NCBI RefSeq assembly: GCF_029168945.1
Contig: NC_083602.1
Coordinates: 124,001 to 188,000 of the forward strand
DNA from: Cannabis sativa
Taxonomy: Eukaryota; Streptophyta; Magnoliopsida; Rosales; Cannabaceae
Length of the DNA stretch: 64,000 nucleotides
Direction of reading: 5' to 3'
Shown: in pieces, positions 19,384-31,729 of the stretch
Position numbering within the stretch: the stretch's first letter is position 1
Layout: every line of letters begins with the position of its first letter
The notes under the pieces: generated by a model
Told to the model about the DNA's origin: nothing
Seen by the model: the letters and a program-made list of their open reading frames with translations, nothing else
Databases searched by the model: none
Position numbers and translations under genes: made by a program

Positions 19384-21448
19384 ATGAAGAAGGCGCCTAT
19401 GGCAGTGCTGTTGCTCTTACTTCTTTCAGCTTTGATTCCATCTGGATCCTCCTCAACTGTCCCTGCTTTCCTCTGGTCTTCACATCGGTATCTTTCCTTA
19501 TCAATCCAATCATTATTTCTCTTTCTCTTTATATTTCTCCCAATTGTATTGTATATTCAACTATTGTCACATTCTTAGGGTTCATCCATCATCGTCATCT
19601 GTAAATTATCAGACTCTTTCTCCAAAGGATCTGGCAAAGTCCCTCCTCTCCCAACCTGGATGGTCACACTTGCTGGTTAGTTAGTTAATTGGATTTAATC
19701 ATTGACATTTCCACTTGTTGATTCAAATTTTAAGTTTTTCTTTTCTTTTCTTTAGTGCTCAGAAGACCAAGTTAAGCAATCTCTGGATCTGGCTCTTATC
19801 TTTGTTGGTTCACAGGTACATTAGATCTTTACTCCTTTATCATCATCATCTTATTATTAACTCTCTAATACTCAATTAACCCATCTACTAAATTCAGCTT
19901 TGAAATTTGAAAGCTTTCTTTTGCTTTCTAAAACTGCTTATTTAGTTTATGGACTAGGAGATACAGAACAATGTATTATTAACAACTAAAGGTATAATTT
20001 CCCATTTACATAATTCAACAATTTAGAAGATATACACCCCTTATAGCAGGTCCATTACACATACTTACTAATCCAAAATTCAAAATACACCCATCACCAA
20101 GATTGTCTTTGGGCCTCAAGTTTGCTGAATCTATAAACCTTATACTTGCTGCTGAAATTGGATACAGAACAATGTATGGGTATATTTGTTGTTGTTGTTA
20201 TTGATATTATTCATTTTCATTTCTGCAGCTGCAGTCTTCTGATCTTTTTGCAAACACCAATGCAGACAAAGATTTTGTGGACTTTCTCAAGGTAACGAAG
20301 AAAAGCATTATTGCCCACTTGTTTTTGGTTATTCTATTGCCAATTTTTCGATATCAAGGGACTTTCTTTAACAGCTAGCATGCCATGTTCTTCACTCTTG
20401 TGTAGGTGTCCTTTACAAAATCTAATTTCTCTACGGCATACCCCTACATTGCTGCAACAGAGGATTCAATGGCCGATTCTTTGCTACAAGGAGTTACTGA
20501 GACTTGTGGAAACAACATTAATCTGGGTAATATTGTTGTCTCAGAGTCATGCTCTCTACCAGATGGAAACTTCAATAAACTTGCAAATGTGCAGTCTGTT
20601 CGTGTAAGTGATTTGACTATGGTATATGAAATCGTTTACTGTTAATGTTAATGTGTAAGATAAATATCTGATGTCTTTTTCTTTGCCTCTATGGATGATA
20701 TAGGATTATCTGAGTTCAAGGACAGAAAAGAGAGCTAATGGGGAAGCAGATGTGGTCGTGTTCTGCCATGAAGATTCTAACTCTCTGGATAATGCTCAGC
20801 AATCACATTCTGAGGGTATGTTAATTAGTGTTTGAGTAGATCTGTTTGTTGATTGATCGGTTGATTATGACATTGTATCAATGTATCTTACTTTGGACTA
20901 TGTGATAGTACAGTCCTGTCTGAGGTTGTCTTACCAAATATTTTGACTAATTGTGCAGCTGAAACTTTTGGCGAGCTTGTTGGTTCCATGGATCAGTCTG
21001 GGGAAAAATACGCAGTTCTATATGTCTCAACCCCTTCTAAGTCTATTCAGTATCCATTATCTCGGGATGTAGAAAGATTTTTGGCTGAAGGCACCAATTC
21101 TACAATCTGTGGTGAAGTTTGCAAGATCAAATCATCACTTTTGGAGGGACTTCTAGTTGTAAGTTTTGAATTTTATATGACAATCTTTTATTAGTTTCTG
21201 ACAAATAATTTCCACTATATATGTTTTCAAAGTAAAATTCAATGCTAAACTGTGTAGGAACCATTTCTCTCTTTTTTTCTTTGGCAAAGGTTCATATTGC
21301 CATTGTCGGTGTTGTAGTAAATTCTAATGGTGTTTAAACTTTGTGATTCTTGCAGGGTATTGTTTTGCTTATAATCCTAGTATCTGGCATCTGCTGTATG
21401 ATGGGAATCGATACTCCAACAAGATTCGAGACACCGCAAGACTCTTAA
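19384..21448 (+). CDS. VOA1/V-ATPase subunit S1-like type I membrane protein
   Basis: Eight exons read in phase: 19384-19487, 19579-19675, 19756-19815, 20229-20291, 20406-20603, 20704-20815, 20959-21158, 21356-21448, giving 308 aa. The start is the ATG after a UTR intron. It begins with a signal peptide (APMAVLLLLLLSALIPSGSS), has a luminal region with no enzyme motif, and ends in a single membrane helix (GIVLLIILVSGICCMMGI) plus a short tail DTPTRFETPQDS. That C-terminal block matches the VOA1/VAS1 transmembrane family, which in yeast and animals is associated with assembly of the V-ATPase membrane sector in the ER. In plants the role is inferred. Exon 4 has a repeated acceptor, CTGCAGCTGCAG. 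Confidence 0.8.
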
Positions 21449-22110
21449 TTTGTATTTGTGCAAAGATAGTATACCTATCGCGAGTGCTCCACCAAGGCAT
21501 TGTTAAACTGGATTATGCTTGTTATATAGTTCCAATGGGTGGGAGATAGAGATATACCCTTTTGTAATGATTAGTTATCTTGCCCAGAAGCTTTTTTTTG
21601 TTCTTATTCCAATGGAAATAATGCAATATGATAATTTTTTCATCCCCCGGTTGCATTGTGATTTTAAGTCCATGATGGGTTCATATCTGTTTGTAATTCT
21701 ATTTATTAACTGGTCCAAACCAAGCTACCTCCCTCTTATTTATGATATCAATAAAGGGCCCTACTGAGAATTATGTGTAAATAGAAGATGTGAAGATGAT
21801 CTAGTTGAGTTTTTTTCTTTTTTTTTTGAAAAGTAGTGAGTTGTTCTGTGATATGGTTTTTTTTTTTCACTAATACATATGACATCTAGTGTTATTTCTA
21901 TGATAAAAGAAAATAAATGCTATATACATGCTGAAATTGCACACTTATTACACGTATAAATATTAATTATTTGTATTTTTGAATAAGGACTACACTTTTA
22001 ATTGTGTAATTCACTTTATACTAAGTCTAATAATTACATTATTTTAAAATTCAAGATATGTTTAGATATAAAATGGTAATTAATTACATATCAATTTCTA
22101 TAACCACTCA
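21449..22110. other. 3'-UTR of the VOA1-like gene and AT-rich spacer
   Basis: AATAAAG-like signals occur near 21750. After that the sequence is AT-rich with no gene or repeat recognised. Confidence 0.45.
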
Positions 22111-22150
22111 ATTATTATTATTATTATTATGTTTTTGAAGAAAATGATAA

Positions 22151-22771
22151 GGGAAATTTGATTTTCTATACTTACATATACCTAATATTTTTTTTCTAAA
22201 CACATAACATTTAATATTTGTGGGATATGACACATTTTAGAATATCTCTAAAATACCCCTATTTACATCACTGCCTCCCCATTCTCTTCTTCTCTCTTTG
22301 TTATAAAAAAAAAAAAATTAAAGTGGGCATCGGGCCCTACATCGGGCCAGTCATTTGACCATCGGGTCCATCGGGCCAGTCCTATAAAATGAAAAAAAAT
22401 TAAAAAAAAAAATAAAGTGGGCATCTGACCATCGGGCCAACCATCGGGCCCTACATCGGGCCATGCATCGGACCATCGGGCCTTCATCTTCAAGCTCATA
22501 TCAAACCAGAAAATCGGATTTTCTTGCCCAGAAAGATCACAGACCCTAGATCTACTCCATCTAACCCTAGATCTAATCAAGAATGCACATATCCAACCTA
22601 AATCTATCAACTAACAACATTTTCACCATAATCAATAAGAAAAAAAAAATTAAAAAACCGAAAGGGGACAGGCTCGTCGCGTGCTCTGTGGATGGGTTCC
22701 CTCCGTGGGGTGGTGGGTTCGGTGGGTTCTTCATTCGAGTGGGGAATCGTGGATGGTGCGATTTCAAACGC

Positions 22772-22859
<88 letters not shown>

Positions 22860-22977
22860 AGAAATGAGGGGGTAAAATTGGGTTTAAGTAAAAGTTATCC
22901 CATTTTACAAATTATGTATAGTTTTAGATTAGGATACCAATTTTAGTCTCTAATATGCATATAATTTCAAATTTCCC
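22151..22977. mobile_element. Mutator-like non-autonomous element (827 bp)
   Basis: Termini GGGAAATTTGA match in inverted orientation. The flanks AATGATAA (22143-22150) and AAGGATAA (22978-22985) agree at 7 of 8 positions, an imperfect target duplication. Inside are ten or more CATCGGGCC-type units (22325-22485) and a long GA microsatellite. It lies inside the 3' end of the truncated LINE. Confidence 0.6.
22772..22856. repeat. (GA)n microsatellite, about 85 bp
   Basis: An uninterrupted AG/GA run. The Arg-Glu-repeat ORFs predicted here are artefacts of it. Confidence 0.95.
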
Positions 22978-24015
22978 AAGGATAATTCATTAAATAGCCA
23001 CATCCGCTATTACAATTGACTGAAGAGCAGGAGGAATATTGCTCTCAGTAAAAAGACGATCAGACCAATAACAAGCGCCACGAGTAATGCAATGTGCGGC
23101 TTTGTTAGCAGATCGTTTAACATGCGAAATCGAAACATTATTAAGGGAAGATAAAATCAATTGGCACTCTTGAACAATCAGGCCAAAAATAGAAGGGAGT
23201 GCAATTGAGCTATAGATAGCCTGAACAACAACAATACAATCCATCTCAATTAACCCATTGGATAGATTCTTTCTTTTAAGCCAGCTGAGTGCCTCTTTGA
23301 CGCTCATTACCTCAGCCATAGCAGGTTGGCACACACCAGTATGCAAAGTAGAGAAAGCTTCGATAATCTTCCCCTGGCAGTCCCGAGCAATCAGACCCGT
23401 TCCAAACTGAGTGATATCTTCAAATATAGCACTATCCACATTGATTTTTATCATTCCAGCAGTAGGCTTTATATAAAAATCACTGCTGCCCAATGTGTTA
23501 GAGTCAAACAGTAATGGTTCCAGGCGATTTTGTTGAGCAGATGTCCAGCTGAAGAGTGAAATTCTTGCTAACTTAATCACTTCAGCAGCAGCAGTCGCAC
23601 GGTCCTTCCACAGAAGCTCATTTCGAGCTTTCCAAATACTCCAACCAACCATTAAAAGCTCATCCAACATGCTCGATCTCCCCCTCATCAAAAACTCTTT
23701 AAACCAGTCCAAAAAAGTTGCAGCAGAAGAAAACTGTCCCACACCAGACATATTCCAGCAGGATTGAGCGAAAGGACATTTAACCAACACATGATAAATT
23801 GTTTCATCCTCAGTATTGCAAAAGACACAAGAAGATTCAACAGGAACATGTTTGATTATGAGTTGGGATCGAGTAGGCAAACAACCTGATATGGCCTTCC
23901 AAGCGAAATGCAGAACCTTAAGGGGTACTTTTATTTTCCACAAGATCTTCCACAAATCAGAATCCATCTAAGTACTCCACTCCCCTTTAACTTCTTGAAA
24001 ATAACGGTACGAACT

Positions 24016-24933
24016 TTTATTTAGTGTAATTGCATATCAAATTATGTAGTTACCTCTAATAACACTGTCCTGCCTTGAAAAAATAGAGTATAGTTGTGAA
24101 TTTTGGTATTTTTTAAGGTATACATTACGTTTATCAAATGTAGATTATGAAAAAGAAAACAAAAAAATACTCAAATTCAAAAAGGAAATCACGGATACAC
24201 GAGTGAAAAATTAAGTCTATTACAAGAGTTACATTTGAGCACGAACCATACCAAGTTCCATTGAGCACTATCTACTCAAGTTTAGGTATTTTTAGATAGA
24301 ACATTATTAAGAAAAAAATGATTTATTTTATAGATTTTAGAGTTTCAAATCTTAAACATTCAATCATAAAAAGAAAAATCGATTTTAAAGTTCTAAGAGG
24401 TGGGAGCGGCTCAGAACTGGCAGTGAAGGTGGCGGAGTTTAATCCAAATTGAACAGAGAGGAGAGAGGGGTGAGTTGTGATAGAATGAAAATACACTAAC
24501 CATCCATAACTCAAACTTCCTTTATTTACTTTACCATAAAATTTGTATAGAAGAGGCATGAGTGGACTTACCTCTTCTCTTCTCTTCTCTTCTATTCTAT
24601 CTCCTTAAAACGCTAAGTTTTAGTTGTTCTGTTTCCTCGTACAAAAACAGTATGTTTTTTTGCAATTAAACTCTTTCATATGAATATCTGACATTATTTG
24701 CTTAGATGACTAACTGTAATTGTAGAACAAGAATTATAAGGTAAACACAAATTAACATCCACATTCAATTTCCATTGACACCAAATGATAGGATAGGATT
24801 ATGCTCTTTCAGCAAATTATTAACAAACAAAAACAAGTCAAGAAGTCAAAAAACAACTCCAGTCTCACATTCCAACCAGCTGGATGTAGCTAACCAATTT
24901 TTCAAACGTAAATTCTCAGCCTCGAACTCCGCT
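24016..24933. other. Spacer between the LINE fragment and the COX7a-like gene
   Basis: No convincing coding sequence. A CT-rich stretch (TCTTCTCTTCTCTTCTCTTC near 24575-24595) and unremarkable AT-rich DNA; the 3'-UTR of the COX7a-like gene occupies its right edge. Confidence 0.45.
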
Positions 24934-25238
24934 TCATTCCTTCTTTCCAATCCCATGTGACATGTTGTAGATCCCCCGACCCTGAAACACACACGCACAC
25001 ATTCATTCCTTACACTTAATTGTAGTCCACAATAACAAACCATCCTAATTCAAAATCATAATTAAGAACTTACGATAAGATACAACGAGGTGCCTGCCAA
25101 AGCAAGAGGAATTGCCACAGAGGTGATCTTATCCATTGGTCCCTTAAGGTGTGTGTACTTGTGGACGTTTTGGAAGTACTTTTGCTTCTCAATCAGCTTC
25201 TCACGTGGTCTGAAAGGTTGTTCGGTGATTTCTGCCAT
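24934..25238 (-). CDS. Cytochrome c oxidase subunit 7a-like protein
   Basis: Two coding exons, 25238-25074 and 24981-24934, give 70 aa. The protein begins MAEITEQPFRPREKLIEKQK and has one membrane helix (ITSVAIPLALAGTSLYLIGR), ending GIYNMSHGIGKKE. This matches the small plant COX VIIa-like inner mitochondrial membrane subunit of complex IV. A noncoding first exon (26798 to about 26930) ends CAGTACAG|GTAATTT. It is joined across a 1.56-kb 5'-UTR intron to an acceptor one base before the ATG (CACAG|gATG). The gene is head to head with HDA9. Confidence 0.82.
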
Positions 25239-25240
25239 CC

Positions 25241-26797
25241 TGTGACACAGTATGACCATGTAATTCAATCATAAAACAGTAGCTCAAAGAAGAAAACTCT
25301 GACGGTAACTGTTAACCAAGCACGTAAAGACTAGCCTCACTTCAATCATGGTGACTCTATTACTAGGAATATCCTGCCCAAGTTCAACTTCGGCACAAAA
25401 ACATTGTTCTGAAGCTATGACTGGATGATATTTAATAACAATAACATTGTTTACTGAGATCCATATTTATTAGCACCAATGACCAAATCACACAGCTTTA
25501 CAATCAAAATTCTCAAACAAACACATCAAGCAACACTGAACCTCCACTTAGGGACAGCACATGAATGTGTGACTTCTTGGCTTCTTGCAAAACCGACGAT
25601 TTAAGAAAAATGAATTGAGCATCAATAAGTAGAAAGTAGAATTATTAATCCTAACTGTCCTAATAAATTTAATGATAGAGCATTAAGAATCATTGTCCAA
25701 GCTAAAACACACATAGAACATGAATGAAGTTTCAGATCAAACAGACTGAAGAAATAGCCTGATTTAATGGTGAAATCACATATGCATAACCATACTTGTA
25801 ATCACTAGATCCAAACAACATCAAACAACCCATCCCATATCTCGCAAAATAGATTTTATTACCTACTTATCCAATGTCCGTATGGGTAATTTAGTTCATT
25901 GACAAAGTCATGAGTTAGGGGCAAAGGAAACAACCAGAAATGAATCTAATAAAATGTTAGCAATGTAGTGTTAGCTGTGCAGTGTTGGGAATGAGAATTA
26001 GCTGGCTGTTAGGACATGTGTTAGGGACTCTAGTTAGAGAGGACAGCGGAGGGGGCAAGCTTATATGATAGTTCTTTTGAGTATATAACTAACTAGTGTG
26101 GGCTAAATATAAAGGGATTCTTGAATTTCCCCATAGATATTTCTATTCTTGTATTTCTTTGGACTTCATTTCAATGGATAATATTGTGATGCCAAAATAT
26201 TGTCAATAAACAAAAAGAAATACAAAGAAGCATTATGTAGATAAAATTTATTAAAAAGAGAAAGTACAATCTTCATTAGAACAAACGAATGGCGGGCACA
26301 TATGCATATAAAATTCATATGAAAATACAATAAATATGCCTAAAATCACTACAAATCAAAATCATAACAATGAATAATGTTTTGATGACAGAATATAATC
26401 AAAACAATGAATAAATTACGTGCAATATACATGAATGAAATACCATTTATACAACAACCAATGATCAAACAAAGAATAAAAAAACTTAAATTTCAGAATT
26501 CGATGCCAAAAAAAGCCCTAATTTTACTAATAAAATTATAGATTAATCTGCTTATTTTGAAATTAAAATTAAAAAAATTGAAATCAGAACTCATAAGTCA
26601 AATTCAAAATAATTGGAAGAATACATTAAAAAGATAGAAATAATAAGGAAAAAGAAAAAGAAAAAAGACATGCTTGTTGTTGAGACGAGTGTAAGAGATT
26701 GACCTCATCTTATTCCCAGTCCACATCACAGTAACACAAATCCATTAATAAAAAGAAAAAACAGAAGCAGAGAAAGGAAAGGACATCTGGAAATTAC
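25241..26797 (-). other. 5'-UTR intron of the COX7a-like gene
   Basis: No exon is recognised inside. From about 25960 to 26190 the text (TGTTAGC...GTTAGCTGTGCAGTGTTGGG, then AGTATATAACTAACTAGTG) resembles a Copia LTR remnant, but neither ends nor target duplication could be fixed. Confidence 0.45.
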
Positions 26798-26894
26798 CTG
26801 TACTGGGCGGAATACGGCGTCGGCGGCGACCTCCTTGAGTGAAATCGCAGAAGAAAAGAATATTTGAGAGAGACAAAGGGAGAGATCGTAAGAG

Positions 26895-26929
<35 letters not shown>

Positions 26930-26930
26930 T

Positions 26931-27150
26931 TGGAATATGAAGAAGAATTGAAGATGCGATTGGGCTGGGCTGGGCTGGCCCAAAAAGGATATAAGTCCGT
27001 CTGTGTACATTAATCGGTTCGGATCCGGGTTCGGGTTAGGGTTGACCCGATTGGGTGAGTCTGGTCTGGTTTCATCTTCGTCTTCTTTCTTTCTTTGTTT
27101 GTTTGTTTGTTTGTTTTGTATAAGCAAAGCAAGAAAGAAAGAAAGCAAGG
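26931..27150. promoter_or_regulatory. Bidirectional promoter of COX7a-like and HDA9
   Basis: Only about 220 bp separate the COX7a-like first exon from the HDA9 start codon. At 26961-26982 there are three overlapping TGGGCT boxes plus GGCCCA, matching the site II (TGGGCC/T) elements known in promoters of plant respiratory-chain and ribosomal genes and bound by TCP factors. A (GA)n repeat at about 26899-26930 lies in the COX7a leader. Confidence 0.6.
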
Positions 27151-30100
27151 ATGAAATCCAAGGACAGAATCTCTTACTTCTATGATGGTTGGTGTTTGCT
27201 TTCTTCTTCATTTTCTTGAAAACAAAGAAAAGGTTTTCAATTTCTTTTCAGTTTTGTTTTAATGGAGATTGATTGATTGATTGTTTGATTGTTGCAGGAG
27301 ATGTGGGAAGTGTTTACTTTGGGCCGAACCATCCGATGAAACCTCATCGGTTGTGTATGACTCATCACCTGGTTCTCTCCTATGATCTTCACAAGAAGAT
27401 GGAAATCTATGTATGCACTGCAATTTCTTTCCTTTTTTCTTTTCTTTTCTTTTTTTCTTCTATGTATGTATGTATGTATGTATGTATGTATGTATGTATG
27501 ATGATGATGATGATGCAGCGGCCTCACAAGGCATATCCAGTTGAGCTTGCTCAATTCCATACAGCGGATTATGTTGATTTCCTTCACCGTATCACCCCCG
27601 ACACCCAGCGTCTATTCTCAAATGAACTAGTCAAATGTATGTACAATCACACTACCCTCAACTCCCAACTGAAGTGTTTTTCTTTACTGATATCATATGA
27701 TATAGTTACAATCTTAGTGATATGATATCTATTGATTACTTGCTTGTTCACTATGTACGTATGTAGATGTCTCTCTTTATGAACTTATTATCATATTCCA
27801 ATCTCACTTTTATGTGTTCACAATCAGAAAGCAAATTTTGATTTCATGTTACTCTTTTGGATAAATTTGACCATGATTTGAGCCAACTCTATTCATTTTA
27901 AATGCTGTGATTTTTCTCTCTAACTATTCTAATTAATTTATTGTTCTCTTTTGGTAGATAATCTTGGAGAAGATTGTCCAGTCTTTGAAAATTTATTTGA
28001 GTTCTGTCAAATTTATGCTGGTGGAACAATAGGTAAGTAGATTATGCTGGACTGGTCTTTGTTTGTTGCTAGTGTTTGTTTCAGCTGTTTTCTCCTTTGA
28101 AGTTAATAACATTTTTGCAAGCAGATGCTGCTCGCAGGTTGAACAACCAACTTTGTGACATTGCTATAAATTGGGCCGGTGGCCTACACCATGCCAAGAA
28201 GTGCGAAGCATCTGGGTTTTGCTATATAAATGACCTGGTCTTGGGAATCTTGGAGCTTTTAAAACATCATGCTCGTGTTTTGTATATTGATATCGATGTG
28301 CATCACGGTGATGGTGTTGAAGAAGCCTTTTATTTCACTGATAGGTAGGTATTCTTTGAATTTAATATCCATGTTTAGAAGTTGGACAATAAGGGCGATA
28401 GAAGCAATGGTGTTGATCGTAAAGTAAAAATTTCAATCAGCTCACACTCAGCTGAATAAGAGTATTAGGCTTTAGTATGTGCAAATTTTAATACCAGTGA
28501 ACTTGTAGGGAATCAAATTTTTTATTGTAGCTGTTACACTGGCTTGGGACTCTAATCGAATCTTCATAGTTTAACATGGCAGGGTGATGACTGTTAGTTT
28601 TCACAAGTTTGGAGACAAGTTTTTTCCTGGAACCGGTGATGTCAAGGTGAATTAAAGTTTCTTTTATATTTTTAGCCTTGTTATCATTATTATTGCAGTA
28701 GATAAACACTTGTAACTTCATTCTAATATGTCATGTATTTATATTGCTAAGGTAGTCTGCAATGAAGGATATCATATATATTCTATTTCTAAAACAAAAT
28801 TGCTCTTATATATATACTACCTCGACAGATAAAACATGCAGTTATGTCTTTCTTGGAAATCTATGTTGTTACTCATCAATTAGAATCGTTTCCTATTATG
28901 ACCAATCTTCAAAACTAGCTCTATGTTGAAAACTTTGGCTTAAAAGAATAACCAGACTTTTCAGGTCGTTAAAAGAGAATTGGTGCACCTGTTTTGGGGT
29001 AGCTTTATGGATCTTTAAATCCAAATATTTCAGCAATTTTGCTTTTTCTTATTTACTGGAATCTTTGGATGTAGTTATTGTAGTTTCACTATTCTTTTTG
29101 TAACCAAAGATGAACTCTTATCCTTTGTACTGCTGATAGCTGGCTTTGTCCAGGTTATGTCTAGATAACTTCCCTTTCCATTGTTATTGAAATATCCAAG
29201 TGATGTCGTGGAAACTTGTTCTTTGCTTCTTAAAAGGATTCAGGAGAGAGGGAAGGCAAGTTTTATGCCATTAATGTTCCACTCAAGGATGGAATAGATG
29301 ACAATAGCTTCACTCGTCTTTTCAAAACTGTAAGTCTGTTCGAATCACCTAAGCGCAAGATTACTGTTGATGTATATTGTTGTTTGTGTGTGATGTCAAC
29401 TACAATAAGCCTAATTGTTTGCTTTTATATGTATATATTTTCCGAAATTCCAATTTTGTAGATTATTTCCAAGGTTGTTGAAACGTATCGACCAGGTGTC
29501 ATAGTCCTCCAGTGTGGAGCAGATTCACTAGCTGGAGATCGCTTAGGCTGCTTCAATCTTTCCATTGATGGTGAATATCATTTCTTGACAAAACTTTCTT
29601 CTCCGATTTTATTATTTTTAAGTTTCTGTGCAGTTTGCATGTTGGAACGATATTAAGTGATGTCTCTTGATGCTTCTTACAGGTCATGCTGAGTGTGTTA
29701 AGTTTGTGAAGAAATTCAACTTGCCCTTACTGGTATGTGGTGCCTATTCTTTGTTATTGTAGACTGGGTGGGTCAGTAGTTGTCATTGCCATCATTTGGC
29801 TCACGGCTCACAAGAATATGGTATCTGTGCAGGTTACTGGAGGTGGCGGATACACAAAAGAGAATGTTGCTCGGTGTTGGACTGTTGAAACTGGAGTTCT
29901 TCTAGACACAGAGCTTCCAAACGGTATGTCAAGTTTCTTTTTTCTCTTTTTACTTTTTGATAGGAGAAAAAATGTTGGGTTCTGCTCTATTCAATTTATA
30001 AAAGTTTTTTCTTTTCTTTTTGGTATAATTTTATCTTTTTGCAGAGATCCCCGACAACGATTACATTGAATATTTTGGGCCAGAATATTCATTGAAGATT

Positions 30101-30656
30101 CCACATGGGCATATAATAGTATGTCACTTCAGAACTTCTATGTTATTGAGGTTGTTATATTTTTTCTGGTACATTACATAGAGATACTGTCCTTACTATA
30201 TTTATTTTTCTTTTGCGGGCAGGATAATGCAAACACGAAATCGTATCTTAGTACAATCAAAGTGCAGGTGTTGGAGAATCTTCGTCACATTCAACATGCT
30301 CCTAGTGTACAAATGCAAGAGGTAAGCATTGAGTAGCAACTAAGATGGTTCATGGTCGATAAATTCTTCGCGCAAGCTTTAGTAAGATGGTTCATCATGA
30401 TAAATTTTGCAGGTTCCTCCGGACTTCTATATCCCTGATTTTGATGAAGATGAGCAGAACCCAGACGAGCGAGTGGATCGTAAGTGAAAATAAATAAATA
30501 AAAAATTCAAAAAATCACAGCAACACACACACACTTTTGTACTAACATGGTGAAAATGACTTGTTATCAGAACAAACCCGGGACAAGCAAATCCAGCGGG
30601 AGGACGAGTATTATGAAGGAGACAATGATCATGATCAGAACACTGAAGATGTGTAA
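27151..30656 (+). CDS. HDA9: Histone deacetylase, RPD3/HDA1 class I, HDA9-type
   Basis: Fourteen exons read in phase: 27151-27187, 27298-27410, 27519-27636, 27958-28032, 28125-28344, 28583-28646, 29237-29329, 29462-29570, 29683-29732, 29833-29923, 30045-30118, 30223-30321, 30413-30479, 30571-30656, giving 431 aa. The protein starts [20 protein letters not shown] and shows the zinc-dependent deacetylase core: GGLHHAKK (catalytic histidines), [10 protein letters not shown] (metal ligands) and [14 protein letters not shown]. The acidic tail with [20 protein letters not shown] is the HDA9 signature among plant class I enzymes. It removes acetyl groups from histone lysines in the nucleus. All motif residues are present. 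A GA repeat lies in the 3'-UTR. Confidence 0.93.
27462..27518 (+). repeat. (TATG)n(ATG)n microsatellite at the intron 2 acceptor of HDA9
   Basis: About nine TATG units followed by five ATG units run directly into the CAG acceptor. Little conventional polypyrimidine tract separates the repeat from the exon. Confidence 0.9.
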
Positions 30657-30842
30657 AGCTTTCCTTTTATTGAATTGTAGTAGTAGTGTAGGACTTTAGG
30701 GTGGGATTGGAATGGATAGGACATGTGTGCACAAAACAAAATGATAGTTGTTATTCATATTTTGTCTTGCCCTATAACTGTAAAAACTGAATTGGTAGAG
30801 CTGAGGTTTATCATATATGTAATTTTGTCTTCAATGTACTAG

Positions 30843-30843
30843 T

Positions 30844-30893
<50 letters not shown>
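30843..30893. repeat. (GA)n microsatellite downstream of HDA9
   Basis: About 24 AG units in the presumed 3'-UTR or just beyond it. Confidence 0.9.
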
Positions 30894-31729
30894 CAAGGAC
30901 TATCATCTTGATTTTTCTATTATGTGTATGTTTTGTAATGTTGTTAAAATTGTTTCATTTTCTTAATTTTTTTTAATGTCTCAATTACTTGGATCATTTG
31001 ATGATGTCCAGCATATTTTTATAAAGAACAACATGTAACATGTATGTACACACACACACTCAAATTATCTATGGTTGGTTTTCATTTTTAGTTTAAAAGG
31101 TGTCAATTGGTTTTGGTTGACAAAATATATTATGCAGTGATTTGATTTTGGTACATATGTTTTGTAGTGAGTTGTTTGAACCAACAATCTCATCTCATCC
31201 TTTTTGTTAATCCAAATTATATTAATGTTGAAATTAATTCATTAATTTTGATGAATTAAATAAAATGTGAAACGACGTCGTTGGGGTGATGTATAATTAT
31301 AAGGTTAGAAACGTGACCAAGTCAAGGGCTACAAATAGCAAAGTCGTTTGGAAAGCGAGAAAAGAAAATATGATATGATATATAATGAATTGAATTGAAT
31401 TGAATTGAATCAATAGGACACTGCCATCTAAAACTGCCTAATTGGATTTCTGTAATCTCATAATTCATAATAGTAATAATATGGATAAGAATAGGATCAT
31501 TTTCCTTTTTGTACTATACTATTTCCATTTCCATCTTTATCTTTTTCCTTTTCCATGGATAAAATAATATGAAATGAATCTCATCTCATCTCATCTCAGG
31601 TACCTACCTCTTAATGTTTCTTTGCAATTATATATTTATTGTGTTGATGTTTGATGTGTCTTAACATTCTTTTGTTTAGATAACTAATTGGAAAAAAACC
31701 AATCTTTGGTTTGGACAAAGCAAAGGACA
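30894..31729 (+). promoter_or_regulatory. Spacer and promoter of the invertase gene
   Basis: No ORF is recognised. It holds a perfect 12-bp palindrome AACGACGTCGTT at 31271-31282 (ACGT core) and GAATT repeats near 31389-31411. A leader intron is possible (TCAGGTACC near 31598), but not established. Confidence 0.35.

Larger units (their letters stand above)
22112..24015 (-). mobile_element. 5'-truncated LINE, interrupted at its 3' end by a Mutator-like element
   Basis: Only the C-terminal part of LINE ORF2 survives. An ORF at 23967-22990 (325 aa) carries the reverse-transcriptase zinc-binding domain (HFAWKAISGCLPTRSQL, then C-X2-C...H...C) and an RNase H domain (NVDSAIF, AEVMSVKEALSW, EMDC, VKRSANKAAH). 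Upstream sequence up to about 24015 still resembles ORF2 (GYRYFQEVKGEWS) but has a stop just before the Met, so that Met is not a true start. The 3' tail CTTCAAAAACA(TAA)n lies at 22113-22142, on the far side of the inserted element. It matches the tail of the intact LINE at 53814-59202. Confidence 0.78.

Noticed and set aside
22681..22946. Arg-Glu repeat ORFs
   Set aside because: They are the translation of the (GA)n microsatellite.
22990..23967. Stand-alone RNase H-like host gene
   Set aside because: The zinc-binding plus RNase H order, the LINE-like sequence before the Met and the LINE-type 3' tail show that it is a truncated LINE ORF2.
25955..26190. Copia-like LTR in the COX7a 5'-UTR intron
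   Set aside because: LTR-like wording only; ends and duplication are not definable.
27237..27725. Overlapping ORFs on both strands across HDA9 intron 2
   Set aside because: Created by the TATG microsatellite and HDA9 exons 2-3 read through the intron.
31271..31282. AACGACGTCGTT palindrome as a specific bZIP promoter site of the invertase
   Set aside because: This palindrome is, to my knowledge, common in plant intergenic DNA, and it lies 450 bp from the ATG. No support for a specific role.
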